From: Sabethes cyaneus | Taxonomy: Eukaryota > Arthropoda > Insecta > Diptera > Culicidae | Direction of reading: 5' to 3' | Length of the DNA stretch: 64,000 bases | NCBI RefSeq assembly: GCF_943734655.1 | Contig: NC_071354.1 | Location: forward strand, 163,247,142-163,311,141 | Shown here: positions 34,339 to 48,300 of the stretch, piece after piece | How the letters are laid out: every line of letters starts with the position of its first letter | Numbering within the stretch: position 1 is the stretch's first letter | Translations under genes and position numbers: made by a program | Notes under the pieces: generated by a model | Database searches by the model: none | What the model was told of the DNA's origin: nothing | What the model saw: the letters and a program-made list of their open reading frames with translations, nothing else

Positions 34339-37300
34339 GATGAAGTGTACGTGTGAGTAGACCCCGTTTGAAAGCACATTCCAGTAAAATATAGAGTCTG
34401 CCTTCAGTTGAATTGTTGATTGTGTATGCGTCTGGATGTTGAGGATTCTCTTTTTAGGGAAAAGAAACGTAATTGACGATAAAATTTAAAATCAACTATA
34501 TGCTATTTTGACTTTCTTGTCCATCCTGATTGTTCAAAGCGTAATCAGTGAACATGAGTTTTTCGAATTTCAAAAGCGATAATTTTGCACAAAACAGAAA
34601 TCTTGTTTTGGGGCACAAAATGGGTTCGAAATTCGAAAAACCTATGACACTTTATGTTTATGTTTCAATTTAATTTTATTTTGTTTCTCAACGACTCTGT
34701 ACCAGGACAAACTCAACAATCGAGACAGCAGATAGTAGGTATACCAATCGCAAAAACAGTGAGCGAAAAGTCTATAATGTGTGTAACGTTAGTTTACTAC
34801 TACTCCGAGGCACAAAACCAAATATGCCATCATCCAGTCCGCAATTATCGCAACCGTCACAATAATTAAAATGAACATAATGGAACTCGATGAACTATTA
34901 TGTATGTTTGTGAAAAACTTGATGTAGAGGAGGGTAACAGTATAAGCGCTATCGATCTTTGTTTATAAGATGTTTGAGGCCTAAAATATTATAAATCAGT
35001 ATGACTTGTACGAAATGTATGAAATAAGTTCGAAACGAGCTTCAAGTATTATTCAAAATCCTTCCAGTTCGGTAGTTATATCTAGCTTATCCCAGTTCGT
35101 TGCATATTATCTAGAAATATACATGTTTGAACAATGTTCAAATTTACTGAGAATTAGTTTAATAATTCTGAGACCCTAGACGTTTTTCTCTGAATCTGAA
35201 GGTTTTTTTTTTGTGATTTGAAGAAATATAACAGTTTTAATACTGATTATTATATACGGCTTTTTCAGTTGCCCTTTCCGTCATAAATAGTTAATTGTAG
35301 CCAATATGGTAGGTAATATAAGTATCAAAGCGAACTGATCTCTTCGGATCTATTTTCAATTGATAGCTTTAATGGTGTTTGAATTGAGGAGCCACGGCAG
35401 AGGAGTCTCTCTTGTAAAATGTATCTTTTATCAATATCATCATTTAGTAGCAAAAAGTTCTGTTGTTGAAGATACAAGGCTGGTTATCAGAAAGAATAAA
35501 TAGACCAATTTCCCATCCGCCAACGACTATTAAGTATTAGCAAAGCAGATGTAAATCTACGTATTGATTTCAACGCGCGTTCTTTACAATTGGTTACTTC
35601 TGTTTTATATTGTTCTTCTATTTTAAAAAATTACAAAATAATAATTGAATCCTGCATTGAAGAATGTAAAATAAACATCTTTTTTGTAAATATAATTTAA
35701 AATTGAGAATTAAGCAAAGTAAATAGATATTATTGAATGATATACGCTCACGATATTCTTATACATTAAAAACTGCAAACAAAATGTATTAACTGTTAAC
35801 GAATGTCAATAAAATGATGGATATAATTATACGTATTTTATTAATATTTCGATTTATCCGAATGCAATGCTCGTGGGTTTGATGCGTACTGAAAGCCAAC
35901 ACATGGTCCATTTATGGGAACCATAATTTAGGGTAAGGAACGGTTTAATGAGGAATCGCTTATTTGAAATATATATCGATTAAAATAAACGAGCTTAGAA
36001 TGCAGCATTTTGCTCATATTTTCAGAATCTTTCGATACGGACATCATCTTGAATCACTTAACACCATAGATTTAATTCCTAAGGTGCGTTTAAACTGGGC
36101 AATTTTTCGGCAACATGTGGAATGCAACATGTGATACGCGACATGTTGGTAGTTGTTACTCAGTGTAGCTTCTGTCGCCACCTGAACATTTGTGATACGT
36201 TGCCATAGTGGCTTGCAAACATCGGGCAACAGTTTGAAAAAAGTGGCATGCCACATGTTGCCAATCTAAATGCACTTTTACAAACACAATTTGCTGTGTT
36301 TTCGACAAGAAATATGATGTATTAAAAATTCTTGTCAAAAAAGTTACACTACTGAAAAGAATTGCCACGTGGCTATTTTCAGCAATAATTACAGCATTTC
36401 TAAAAGTCAAGTACTCAATTTTCACATACCAAATTGTAGTAGACATATTAGCGCTTGCGTCATTTGATGTTATATTCACAGTGACAATTTGAGACAACTT
36501 TGCGATACATCAGTAGAATTCAAGATTGCTTAAGAAACCACCTTGGTGATAAAAATGCATTCAAGCTGAATAAAATTAGTTCCAGCGCCTCAATTTTTAA
36601 TGCAAAAATCAAAAGTTTAGCTTAATAATAGTGACTTTCAGTGGTAACAGCTTGAAGAACTAAAATTAACAAGAAGAGTGCAATGCTGATAAATCCCATT
36701 TAGTCAACCTTCGCTTATAATAAGGTAAAATAACCAATGATCCACTTAAACCGCTTAAAATAGGTGCTTTACCCTAATTAAGTTTGTAACAGGCCATGTT
36801 TCTGGTCAAACGAACTAGTCGTCGCATGTTTGGTTTGAATCTCGAAGTCCACTGGGAGCAGGTGTTAGGCACAACCATGATTTGGCCTGAAAAAATCAAG
36901 TAATCGTTGTAAGGTTGATCGCAGCTCTGAAGGAGGGGAGGAGATGTAGCGTTATTGCCCAGCGCGTCCGTGAATAACACAAGCTGAGCCTGGGTTTTTT
37001 GATCCCGAAGGGGCATCAACCGGCAGCGGTAGCATTCTCTAGTTTCACACGTAAAAGACAAATTAACCTTTTCATATAGGTAATACCAGTGAAACAGTTT
37101 CTTCAGGTGCGACTCGACAAAAGCAATTCTTTCGGTTGTTTCACATTTACTTTTATTGACAACTGCAACGTAGCACTTAAAATGTTATGTTTATACCAGC
37201 GAGCCACTGCGAGGTTTTGCTTACGATAGCGAGCCAAAAGAGTAAGTTTTGAGACTGGCCGGGTTTTCGCTCTCTTCTGTCGATCATTTTAAAGAACTAC

Positions 37301-37630
37301 TCTACTACAGTAGGATGGCGGAATGATTTTTTCTCAATTTACTTACCGCAAAAATACCGGTCGATTAGATTAAAAACTTCGAACTTTCGAGTTATGTCAT
37401 GAGAATATTTTTAATATTACATTTCATAAAGAAGACAGGATAACCCTAGCCAGGGAACTCCAAGGAACTTAAAAATAGATTTAAAATTAGAATTAAAAAA
37501 ATGTATGAAACCGATTAGAATTCGGATTTAAGCTTGAACTTTGATCCGGACTTAAATTAATAAAAGTTGAACTAAAAATTGAATTTCGATTTAAAATTGC
37601 TACACGAGAGTGGTGGGGTCGGGTGCGATG
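34339..37630. other. 3' flank of tetraspan gene and intergenic DNA
   Basis: The 3' UTR presumably begins here. Candidate polyadenylation signals AATAAA occur at about 35495 and at 35808-35813, and I cannot tell which is used. A loosely palindromic stretch (36080-36310, repeated 'caacatgtgg' motifs) may be a decayed MITE. No gene is recognised. Confidence 0.5.
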
Positions 37631-37634
37631 TTAT

Positions 37635-37781
37635 TCAAGATTCCACCTGCATAACAATGTCCCGCCAACAAATTCGGTCCACGGTTGTCCCTATCCAATT
37701 TCTCGAGTGCCCCACATTTTCCAAATCTTGCTCGTCTTGGTCTAACCATCTAGTACGCTGTGCACTTCTGCGTTTGGTACC
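37635..37781 (-). pseudogene. LINE reverse transcriptase C-terminal relic
   Basis: One minus-strand frame reads GTKRRSAQRTRWLDQDEQDL, then ENVG…RNW, DRICWRDIV, and ends at a TGA (37637-37635). This is the pattern (R-x-R-W-x-D-x-x-x-x-D-L) seen near the C terminus of RTE-type and related LINE proteins. Upstream sequence to about 37860 seems related but shifted in frame. It is dead and truncated. Confidence 0.6.
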
Positions 37782-38692
37782 AACCGGATTCGAGGCGAAG
37801 GTCCCATCCATTGTACCCGTCCAGCTTTAGCAATTCTCTGGATACTGGGTGGGACGAAAAGCTGCGTCAGCTTGTGGTTCATCCTTCTCCTACATCACCG
37901 TTCTCAAATACCTCGTCAAAGATTATCCTAAGCACACGACGTACAAAAATGGCCACTGCTTTCAAGTCCCCGTCGAGCATTGTCCATGTTTGGTGTATAT
38001 TCACCCCTATTCTGTATTTCGAACGGGTTTATGTTTCGTTCAAAACTGACATTTCATTCGAAAAAACAGCGGCTCGAACGAAAGATCTTCATATGAAAAA
38101 ACAACTCGAACCAAATATTTGCCAAGTCGATCGAAATATTTCAACTCGTCAAAATACAGAATATGGGTGATTATTTGCTCCCTGTACTAGTATTTTTTGG
38201 GGATGGCTTGTAAGGTCTGCACGAACCCCGTGTGTCGCCGAAGGACCATCGTGACTGTACTGTTCAGCGTTCCACACTGACACCAGGGCGATGATTTCTC
38301 CTTCTCTGTCAGCATACGACCTTAGTATCTACCATGGTTGGTTACCCGAACTCCACTAAGATTGCTTCGTTTATCAACCTAAAATTGCTACGAAATTGTA
38401 CTTAAATTTCGGGAATTAAACTAGAAATTGGATATTGAATTGAATTCAAAATGATAGGATGTATAATTGGATTACAAATTAAACTTGAAATTGGAATTGG
38501 AATTAAACTTGAAATTTGATTTGAAACTGGATCAATTTTAACGCAGTTAATTTATTAGCCGCAAAAATGTCGAGCTAATTAAAATCTCCATGCTTCCTGC
38601 TAGAATTATTATTTCTACATTAAATTTTATAGAGAACGTGGGGCACGTAACCTAGCGTGTCCCAACCTGAGCACGCCAGCAGTGGCACTATA

Positions 38693-39097
38693 GTCGACTC
38701 ATGAGGACAGTTCAAGATTTTCATTGCGGGCGTGCTTGTTCCGGTGACGTCATGGTGTAAACAACTGTCAAACTTAAGGGCCCAAACAGAATGCGGCGTC
38801 AACGCATCCGCCAGCGTCAATTTGACAGCAAACCCATGGGAAAACTGTATAGAATAAAGCCCCAAACACAATGCATGCGGATTATACTACGTTGCGGCAA
38901 TTTGACAGTTTTTCCATGGGTTTTCTGTCAAATTTCCGCAACGTAGTAAAATCCGTATGCATTGTGGTTGGGCCTTAACGCTGACGAACGCGTTGACGCA
39001 GCGTTCTGTTTTGGCCCTTAAGTTTGACAGTTGTTTACGCCATGACTGGAACAATCACGCCCGCAATGAAAATCCTGAATTGCCATCATGAGTCGAC
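38693..39097. repeat. Large palindrome with a second palindrome at its centre
   Basis: The outer arms begin GTCGACTCATGA and end TCATGAGTCGAC and pair over roughly 150 bases (both contain ATTTTCATTGCGGGCGTG and CAACTGTCAAACTTAAGGGC). The centre, 38861-38973, is itself a hairpin with arms containing ACTACGTTGCGG-AATTTGAC around CCATGGG. It is non-coding and is best read as one MITE inserted in another, or a multi-armed foldback element. Confidence 0.75.
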
Positions 39098-39345
39098 AGC
39101 TTATACATATGTCCAGACTCGGATAGCTGTCACTATTAAAATTCAACCAAACAGTAGTAGGTACAACAATGGCGTCACTGTAATTCCTATGGAGCGGAAT
39201 CCGGTCAACATGACGGAATTCAGGCGAATTGAACAATACTGGTCGCTTATGAAGAGTAAACTAAAGAAGAAATGTGATGTGTACTACTCACTACTGATTT
39301 TAAGGGTCATCTGCAGAACAAATTACTTACAATTTTTACATAGAA

Positions 39346-39351
39346 TTTATT
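39346..39351 (-). promoter_or_regulatory. Polyadenylation signal of chitinase gene
   Basis: AATAAA on the minus strand, 43 bases beyond the stop codon, implying a very short 3' UTR. Confidence 0.6.
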
Positions 39352-39393
39352 TACAAAAAATAATATCGAAATTGTCGATCTTTTCGCAAATTT

Positions 39394-42300
39394 TCACGCA
39401 AACCTAACTAGCACAACTGCTGCGAGAAGACTGAGCCAATTCAATCTTGCTATAATCGGATGTGTACCTCCAGATGCTGGCACTTTTTGCGTCGACACGT
39501 CCAAATCATCAGGCAAATTAGAGATTTCGTTCTCCTGGTTCAGTTCATCGGTGGCTATTATGATGGCATCGTTGACAGTCCTCAGCAGCTTATACTTGTC
39601 TTGAATTGATGGCGGAATGTTCAATTTTACTCCGGCTTGATCACCAAAGTCTGCGAAGGTATCATTTTCTGGCTCACAAACACCATTAAAATCATCAGTA
39701 TCGACGGACCAAATCATCAACCCAGCTAGGTTTTGACGAATTGCAAATCGTACCTTATTAGCCATCGATCGAGTGCTATCGTAGATTACAACTTTGGTCA
39801 TATTTCCATCCAGCATAGTTGCGATGGCTTCTGAAGCTGTTGGATCCCATACAACATTCCATCCTTCTGGGTTTTCTTTTAGTGCTTCGCACACTTCATT
39901 GTACCCCATAAAACCATTCTCATTTGTGGAAGGCCCCGCGAAGCCCTTATCATCGGAGTCATCACCAATTTTTGCTCGTTTCGAAGGAGTTACGAAGGTT
40001 CGTCCATAAAACGGAAGTCCCATGACAATTTTACTGGACGGTGCTCCCAAAGCCATCAAGTGTTCGATGGTATATTCAACGTTAAGGACATCTCTGCTTT
40101 GAAGTGGTGCATTCGGGCCGATTTTTCTGTTCCAGCTTCCATTGTAATCGTAGCACATAATGTGAAGGAAATCCAAATATTTAGACAAAGTTTTGATGTC
40201 GTATGCGGAGTCAATTGTGTCTTTTCCTGCTCCAATTGCGGACGTCAAAAGAAGATTATGCTTCTTGAACTGTTGACTAAGTTCTTTGACGAGGGATACA
40301 AAATTTTCCCGATCGTAAGGTTTGCCGCCACGTTGCGTCGGATATTCCCAGTCCAAATCTAAACCGTCGAAATTGTAACGCCTGGAAAGAAAAATTCTTA
40401 TCTCATTTGCAGTGGGAATACAAGCAAGAAACTCACTTCACAAATTCCAAAGCATTTTTTACGAAAGCTTGCCGTCTTTCCGGCTTAGCCGCCAGGTCAG
40501 AGTACTTCTCCGATCCTTCATTCCAACCACCAATCGCAATCAGTACCTTCAGGTGGTGATTCGTAGCGCGCATTCCCACAAGTTTCTCATAGCCACCCTT
40601 GCCGTAATTATCACGTAAATCTTGCCATGGATCTACAAAGGAAATAATAGTGTTATCAACAAATCAGTTCAGGCTCCATGTACCTATTTCAAACGCTAAT
40701 AGATACACAACATAAGAGCGTTCGTATAGTGTATTACCTATTGCCGAACCGACAATAGAGAAAGTACAGGGCGTGTGAAAAATAAACAAAAACCAATTAA
40801 TGATAATTCTAATGTAGAATGCATGGTTCACAGGTTTGACGATATCACGACGAGAATGACAAATCGATGAGTGGGCTAAATTTGTACTGTAAATAATAAA
40901 CTTAGCTCTAGAACTTTACTGCATTTCAAACCAGCGCGCCTGCGCTTCAGGCTTCGGGTTTGTACTCGTATCTAGGGTTTTTTACTAATTTTAGTAACGG
41001 ACCACGGAAAGTGGACAAAAAAGTGCTCTTGAATGTTGTAAAACCACGTTTAGGTGGTGTACTTTATTCTCGAAAACGAATCTTTGGAATAAACTTTTTT
41101 TCATTTTGTTAGTAGAAGTTTAAAAACGACTTATAACTTTTGAGCTTTGTGAACGGAATACAGCCTGAGAAAAGAAGAAAACTCCGATGTAATCCACTAT
41201 CCACCTTGTTTCGAGAGGAATCATCGCTATATTATCTATTTTGTTATTTGAGGTAGAACATAGTTCAACGGTTAGTTAAAGCTGCGCTAGTTAATTCAAA
41301 TCACTTTTACTGATAGATAATAAATACACTGAAGTCGCTTTTTACGCGGTATGTTTTTCACGCGACTATTTTTATGCGAGCTTCGGAATTTATGCCACTT
41401 TAATTTACACGGAACGTACCCTTCGCGTAAAAAGTGACTTGTGTCTATAAAAAATACTAATACCTTTCATTTGGTATCAAAATCATTAAAATCGGCTCAG
41501 TCGTTCAAAAGTTCGAGAACATGACTGTTTTTAGGCACACCCTATCTCAGAAAGAGGCACCCCAAACGTGAAATGACAAAATACGGAGTTAAAATGAATA
41601 AGTCTACAAAATTTGAGCAAAATCGGGGTACTTCAAAATTTTGACAGACCCTTTTTTCATGAAATTACTGAATGAGTATAAATAAGTTGTTATTCATTTG
41701 ATTAAGTACAAGTGAAAGTAAGTTGTAAGAGAAAATATTAATCTTTAGCGTACACATAGTCTGTTAAAGGTCTAGTTTGTAGGTTTTTGGTAATATTGTA
41801 CTGTAGAAACTGATTCATCCCAAGACGACCAGTTAGTTGGACTGTCCGTAGGAAATCCACTCAGCACACCGGTCGGTTCTGCCGTAAGCTGCTTCCTATC
41901 TGTCCTACTGCTTGGGTCAGAATGCTGCTTATTTTCCGAACGAAAAATATCGTGTTGTTGTCGCCTTAGTCAAACTTCCAATCAAAAACAATTCAATAAT
42001 TCTCTATGAATCTATATAGCCTTTCAAATGAGACTAATTGCGCATAAATCGATTTGCCCGTCCCAGAGAAACATGCGATTACCGACAATTATTATTATTA
42101 GCATAACTTTTAAACTACTTGTTTGTTTTCAGCACTTTCTAGAAAACTTTATGATAGCAAGAGCTTTCGTTTGGTACTAAGATCGTTGAAATCGGGTCGT
42201 TGTGTGGTTCCGCAGAAATTCGTGTCACGTAGTTCTCACATTTTTGCTAATAACTTTTTATCGAATCGTCGGATCACGAAACAATGTTTTTTGAAAAACT

Positions 42301-45300
42301 TTTTTACAAATTTTTTTAAAGATTTCTTTCGTTCATAAGTTCATACATAACTAGAATAAAATACAGTCAAAAATTTTGAAACCCTTCGGTCCAAACCTGA
42401 TACGATAGTTTTGAAAAATGTCTAAATATGCATCAGTGCGCTTGAAATTAGCAGCGAATTCATCAGTTAAGTATATAAAGACGTCACTTTTGCGCCATTG
42501 GCAAAGGAGGCAAAACTGGTAAATATATGTCAATGGCAGGTATTGCATTGAATGTTCACTTAAAAGGAGGCAAAAGCAAAAGTTGCTGAACAACAAGCGC
42601 TGTACGTTAAGAATCCTTGAAAAAAACAGGAAACATATCATGCATGTAACTTAAAACCTACGATACTGGATTAAATTTCCTGATAGCCATTCCCCTTCCT
42701 AAGACATGCGGTAGTTCATAATCGTCGAAACATTTTTGGGAGGGTAAATTGACTAAAAAAAGCAGCCGGATTTTATATCCTGCATTTCACTGTGCGGCTG
42801 GCATTTTAATAATGGGTAAAAGTTCGCATAAAATACCATAATACTCACCTAGCGGTCGCATAGCATTATTGTCCACGTCCAGACCGGCGAAAGCGTAGAT
42901 AGCGTGCGTGCAAAGTCTTGGATCAAAGTGATCTAAGCTGTACGAAGCTGAACCTTTCCGGTAGACGGCCCACGTCGAAATGTAGCAAACCACTACACGA
43001 TCATGATCGGTCACTGTTACAAGAGAGGCATGTGAGAGCCGGTGGGAGTACATGGAAATGAAAACGGAAAAAATCAGAAGAAAATGAGTCTTTTGCCTAT
43101 CTGCGTGCTGTTTTTTTAAATTTATAATGGATACAGTACTTCACCGTTTTAGGCAGTAAAAAGCTTATTTAATGTCACTTAAATTGTAGTTTTCTGAGTT
43201 TTTTATGATAAATTTTATAAATTACGCTTTCAAAACGACTCGATTATTGTCTGGGAGGCGTTATAACAAAAGCTCTGCTCTGCATGTTAACAATATATAG
43301 ATACAGATTAACTGAAAGTCTTAAAAATCGAATATAAAAGTCAACAAAAAAGGTTTACTGCTAACAACTACAAGATACTGTAACATGAAACATCCACTTT
43401 TGCTGGTACAAATAATGAAATCGATGTCGGTACCAGAAACTAAGTATGAGTCATAGTGGGATACGCACTTAAATTGCTGCCTTTCGTAGCCGCGAAAGTA
43501 GATAGGTAGGTATTTCTTGTTTTAGATTTTCATGATTATCGAACTAACGTTTCATGAACCAGTTAAAGGATAGGCCCTCAAACAATAAAATTTCTCATAC
43601 AACTTTCAATCGCTTGAAAGTTTCCTGGCTCTATTTCCAGTAATAAAATTTTAATACTTTAGGGTATCAAAACCTTTTTTTGGGCCTTCGGTTGCTCTTT
43701 ACATAAAACATAATTTAGAAACTTCCATTTCATTTTCCTATAGGTGTGCAGCATGTGCACGAGCAATAGTCTTCTTTCCTGTATAGATATTATCACTGTG
43801 ACAAAATAGGTGTGCTACCCTAAAATGATTGACAATTACAACGCTTCAATTGCATTCTAAATCGAATTGGCTCACAGTTACTTTCATTCGTTAGGTTATC
43901 TTTCAAACGAGCTCTCGTTAATTGGGCTATAGCCCATCTGAAACGAAGTCAAACGTGATTTCTATGCAAATCGTGCATATTTTTTGACAAGGGCAGAAGA
44001 TGCAGAAAATAATTTAAATATATTTATTTATTTATTTACTACAGTGGACCCCCGTTCGTTTGAACGATTCCTCATGCAAACTAACGGGGCTAGTTTTTAA
44101 TTTGAACAACTGGTAACCCTAAATATGCTGGAACTTGTGTGAACTGGCTACCCTGCTCTTTGTTATTGTTTTGGTGGTTTGATTCAGTTGGCAGTTGCAA
44201 GCAGCGAATATTTCATTCTCCGATCAGATTTCTACCATAATCGTTGGGAAAACGCATTGTGAAACAGATTGAACACGCTAGATCAGTACAAACAAATCGT
44301 GTTTATGTGCATTGTCTGCATAAGCAAATGATGTCATATTGAGAATGACATTTGAACCATTTTTAATTTGCACATCGTGCAAACCAACGGGGTTCAAATT
44401 AAAAAGTGTTCAGATTAAAAACGGTCAAACGAACGGGGGTCCACGGTATTTGATGGGGCTTTCAACCGTTGGTTGGTTCGTGGGTTTTAAATATATTTTC
44501 AATATTACGCAGGAGAGAATTTCCAAATTTTCTATAAAAACGCGATTTTTTGCACTTCTGGTGTCTAATGGAAAATCATTTTAGAATGTTTGGAACTCTT
44601 TCGACTATGTTATTATAATGCCTATAAGTCTTTGAAATTTTCTGTATTAATAACACAAAAAATTGAGATTTTTTTGAAAAATTAAATGATAAATGATTAC
44701 TTTTAATATAAAACAAAAAACGTGATTGAAATAATCTCGTTAAATTACATTGCTTTCGAGTAATCAAAAAAATCACTTAAAAAAGCGCAAGAGCACACTG
44801 AAACGAGAACCACGGTATCTCGTACCATTTTTCTGAAAATGCTTGCTTTTTGAAAGTACCACGAAAAAGCTTTTCAAATTTACAATGATTCTTGTACAAG
44901 CAGACAATTTTACCACCTTCCATTTGACTATGATTCTGTTATTTTTGTTATGCATCGGGGTAACGCCGAAAGTAATGCATAGTAATTTTGACTAGAACAA
45001 TGCTTAAGCTAAACAGAAATCTTTTCTGACAAAATTCACTGGTGTTTCGTCTTAATTTTACCCTCTAATATGGTTACAGTTACTATGGTCCTTCTTTAAC
45101 TGGAACAGCAATAAAAGAAAAAAATTTAGGTGATATAGCGGATTCTGTCATATCAGATATTGGTAGATATCTTATAATGAAACACATTTAATATCTTTTT
45201 CATACAGTTTATAGTTTTAGGAAATCTGGTCAAATATTTTATTATTCCGTGTGCAAACAGAGTGAACCTAGTGTCAAGAAATAAAAAGTTGTAATTACAG

Positions 45301-48300
45301 AACTTTTGAAAATAGGTTTTATATCAAACTCTATGGTCTCAAGCAGCAATTTTGGTTTAGTTATAATTGTAAAGTAGATTTCAGAACCAAATTTCAAAAC
45401 TCATTCTAACCGACACACTGTTATAATAACCATCTGGGGACCTACACACGGCCACGTTATGATAATTTGATCCAGTTTTAAAGCAAACACTAAAACTTGA
45501 TAGGCTAACCATTATTAGAGTACAGATTTTATTTGAGTTTTATGCTAGTCCTTTATATGACTGAGATGAGTGATGCTGCACTAAAAAGCTAAAACTGCGA
45601 ACCAACTGCTAATTTGAAAATTTATACTATGCGGGAGAAATTTAAGTTTAAGCTTTACTGACAGATTATCCTGCAATCAGTCGTCATAAATCGGCAACCC
45701 TTTTAAAGTACATAAAGTAAAAAAAAGAAATTTTCGTTCAGTTTTATCTGTTATAAAGCACATGCGCATCAAATTTCATCGTGCATGTTTGGATAATAAG
45801 CGTATAACATTAATGCGCCATCGAAATAGCACATCTAATTTAAGAAATAAATAAATTTAATTAGTGACGGTCAATTTTCCAGAACCATAATATTCTTTTA
45901 AAAGCGTATTTGAGAAAGAAATCAAAATGGACGTCAAAACCTGGAGAAAATTAATTTTTTTTTTAATATTTTAAACGAAAATCTGTTCAATATTTTAAAC
46001 ACACCGTCATCTGAACGGTCAGCGAAGTAACAAAACACAGTGTCAGAAGTCTGAATTTGATCCCAGCTGCACTAGACACATCGTTGACATTGACGGAAGA
46101 TCAGAGTTTATGGTTATCTTGCAAAAAAATGGTAGCCGATTGCACACCCATATGCAAATTATATTATATTCCCCAATGCTATAAAGTGATCAACCTCTTT
46201 TAAATAAATGTTTGAACATAGAGAAAGCTTCTCACCAGAATTTGTTTAAAATTTGTATTGTAATTATCAGCTACAGCATGATTTTATTGTATTTATTTTT
46301 ATTAATTACATTATTCAATAATCTAGCAAAAATAACTGACGTGTGAAAATTTTCTACTCTTATGTCACAAAACATCGGAAAACTTAGCGAGGCACAAAAT
46401 TTTTTTGTTTATGTGCTACAAAATGGACGCAATAACGATTTTGATTTTCAATTTTCATCTATATCCATATTAGAGAAATAAAATCTTTGCACACGTTAAT
46501 TTAAAATAAAACGGTTCAGGAAATAAAATCTATGATAAATTTATGTTGTTAAGATAAGTGTTTTTTAAGAGGAGACCAATAAAATTGTCAACACTTGTGG
46601 TGGTTTTATTATAGTTTTCGGCAACTGTTGGAAGTCACTATAAGTAGATATCGACAAAAATTTCAAGTTTTTAGAGGAACTTTGAAAATATGTTTGAATT
46701 CCTTCTTTAGTGTGGGCCTCTCTGGTTTAATAAGAGTTATCTATAAATTTTATCGAAGATTTGTAAAATTACATGTTCTACGTTCAGTTTTAAGAGCAAG
46801 TGCTTCAGAAACTGAACTTGCTACTTGGGATAGCCAACTAGCTCTATTGCGGAATTGCGGTAATTTAAGCAACCGCAATAAGATTTGTGATTCACTTTTT
46901 ACGAGTAGTTTTATTGAGGTTTAATAATAAGCTATAAGTATTTCATATAACTCGTTTTTCTTGACAATGTATATAAGTGCGATAAACCTTTAGGAAAACT
47001 TTATGCCACCATAAAACCTTAATAAAATTTGATATAATCAAGTGGCTTTAGAATTGTTACTTGGATATTATCTTTGGTTAACTGTAGGGTATTTCATTAA
47101 AATGCGCCCTAACCCGTTTAGCGAAAAAATCAAAAATTCCAATACGTTGATTAGTTTCCGAGAAAAGATACATAAAGTCTCGCACCCTACTCAAGGATAT
47201 GAAATGGGGAAGGCAACTAGGAAAAAGCGCCAAACATAGCTCTAGCCATCCGAAGCCCCTACCTAGCGCCTCCACGTGGCCATACCTGGAAATACTTCAA
47301 TTTGTATAATTGAATAACCAAGCTAGGAAGTCGTGCGGTTTTCAGTTCCTAACCTTACAAATGTAGTAATAGGCAACCATTAAACCACACGACTTTATTT
47401 TTAAGTATTATATGATTTAAACTAATATTTTTGGCAAACTAATCTATTTTCATAGAGCGAAATAAGGCGCTATATCCTTGGCCAATTGCAGCCTGGCTTC
47501 TAGTCTAAATGACATTAGTTCAACCCCGAGGGTCCGGAGTATCACTTAACCATTATTAGCAAAGATACTCCCAACGTCTGTAAAGAAACCATTATCTCAA
47601 TATATTAAAGCGAGCGTGAGTATGTTTGTTTGTTCCACCATAACTCCAGAACGCCTTGATCGATTTCCGCCAAACTTGGCACACATATTCCTTGATGTAA
47701 GGGAATCAGCACTGGGGGTTAATAAGAGGGGGTGGTCGTAACAGGGGGAGAGGGCCATCACTCCGAAATGCCTAGACGGTTCTTCATCAAACATGGCACA
47801 TGTGTTCCTTGGCATAAGGGAATCAGAACTCAGGTGGTTGACAAAAGAGGAGGGGAGTTTATAACAGTTCTTCATCAAACTTGGAACAAAAGTTCCTTGA
47901 CATTAGGGAATCAGCACTGGGAAGTTGACAAAAGGGGGGGGAGAGATCTAAATAAGTACAAAGGGGTTGCGTAAGGATTGCGACCTCCCAGTTGGCCTCG
48001 AGGTAAGACGCTGGTCTAATAATCCAGTCGTCGTATGTTCGAATCTCGGCTGGGAGAGGCTGTTAGAGTCAAAAGGATCGTAGCACTGACCCCGCACTGT
48101 CCTGTATTCTAACAGCTGGTTGCAAAGTCTGTCGTAAAAAAAAACAGAAGGTCAAATTTCGATAACGGATTTAGCACCCAGGCTTTGCTTTTGGGGTTGC
48201 GTTTCTCTTGCATTTAAAGCGATTGCAGTTGCAGTTGTGCAACTGGCTTTGAGAAAAGAGGGGGGTTACCCCGAGGAGGAATCATGGTAAATAAACCTTT

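Noticed and set aside
36774..37061. 95-codon minus-strand frame as a conserved gene
   Set aside because: Cysteines at the start looked interesting, but no motif, splice support or related segment could be found.
47985..48056. Functional tRNA-Ile(AAT) gene
   Set aside because: Although the acceptor pairs well, it is followed by a SINE body and bounded by a retroposition duplication, and has no adjacent terminator run.
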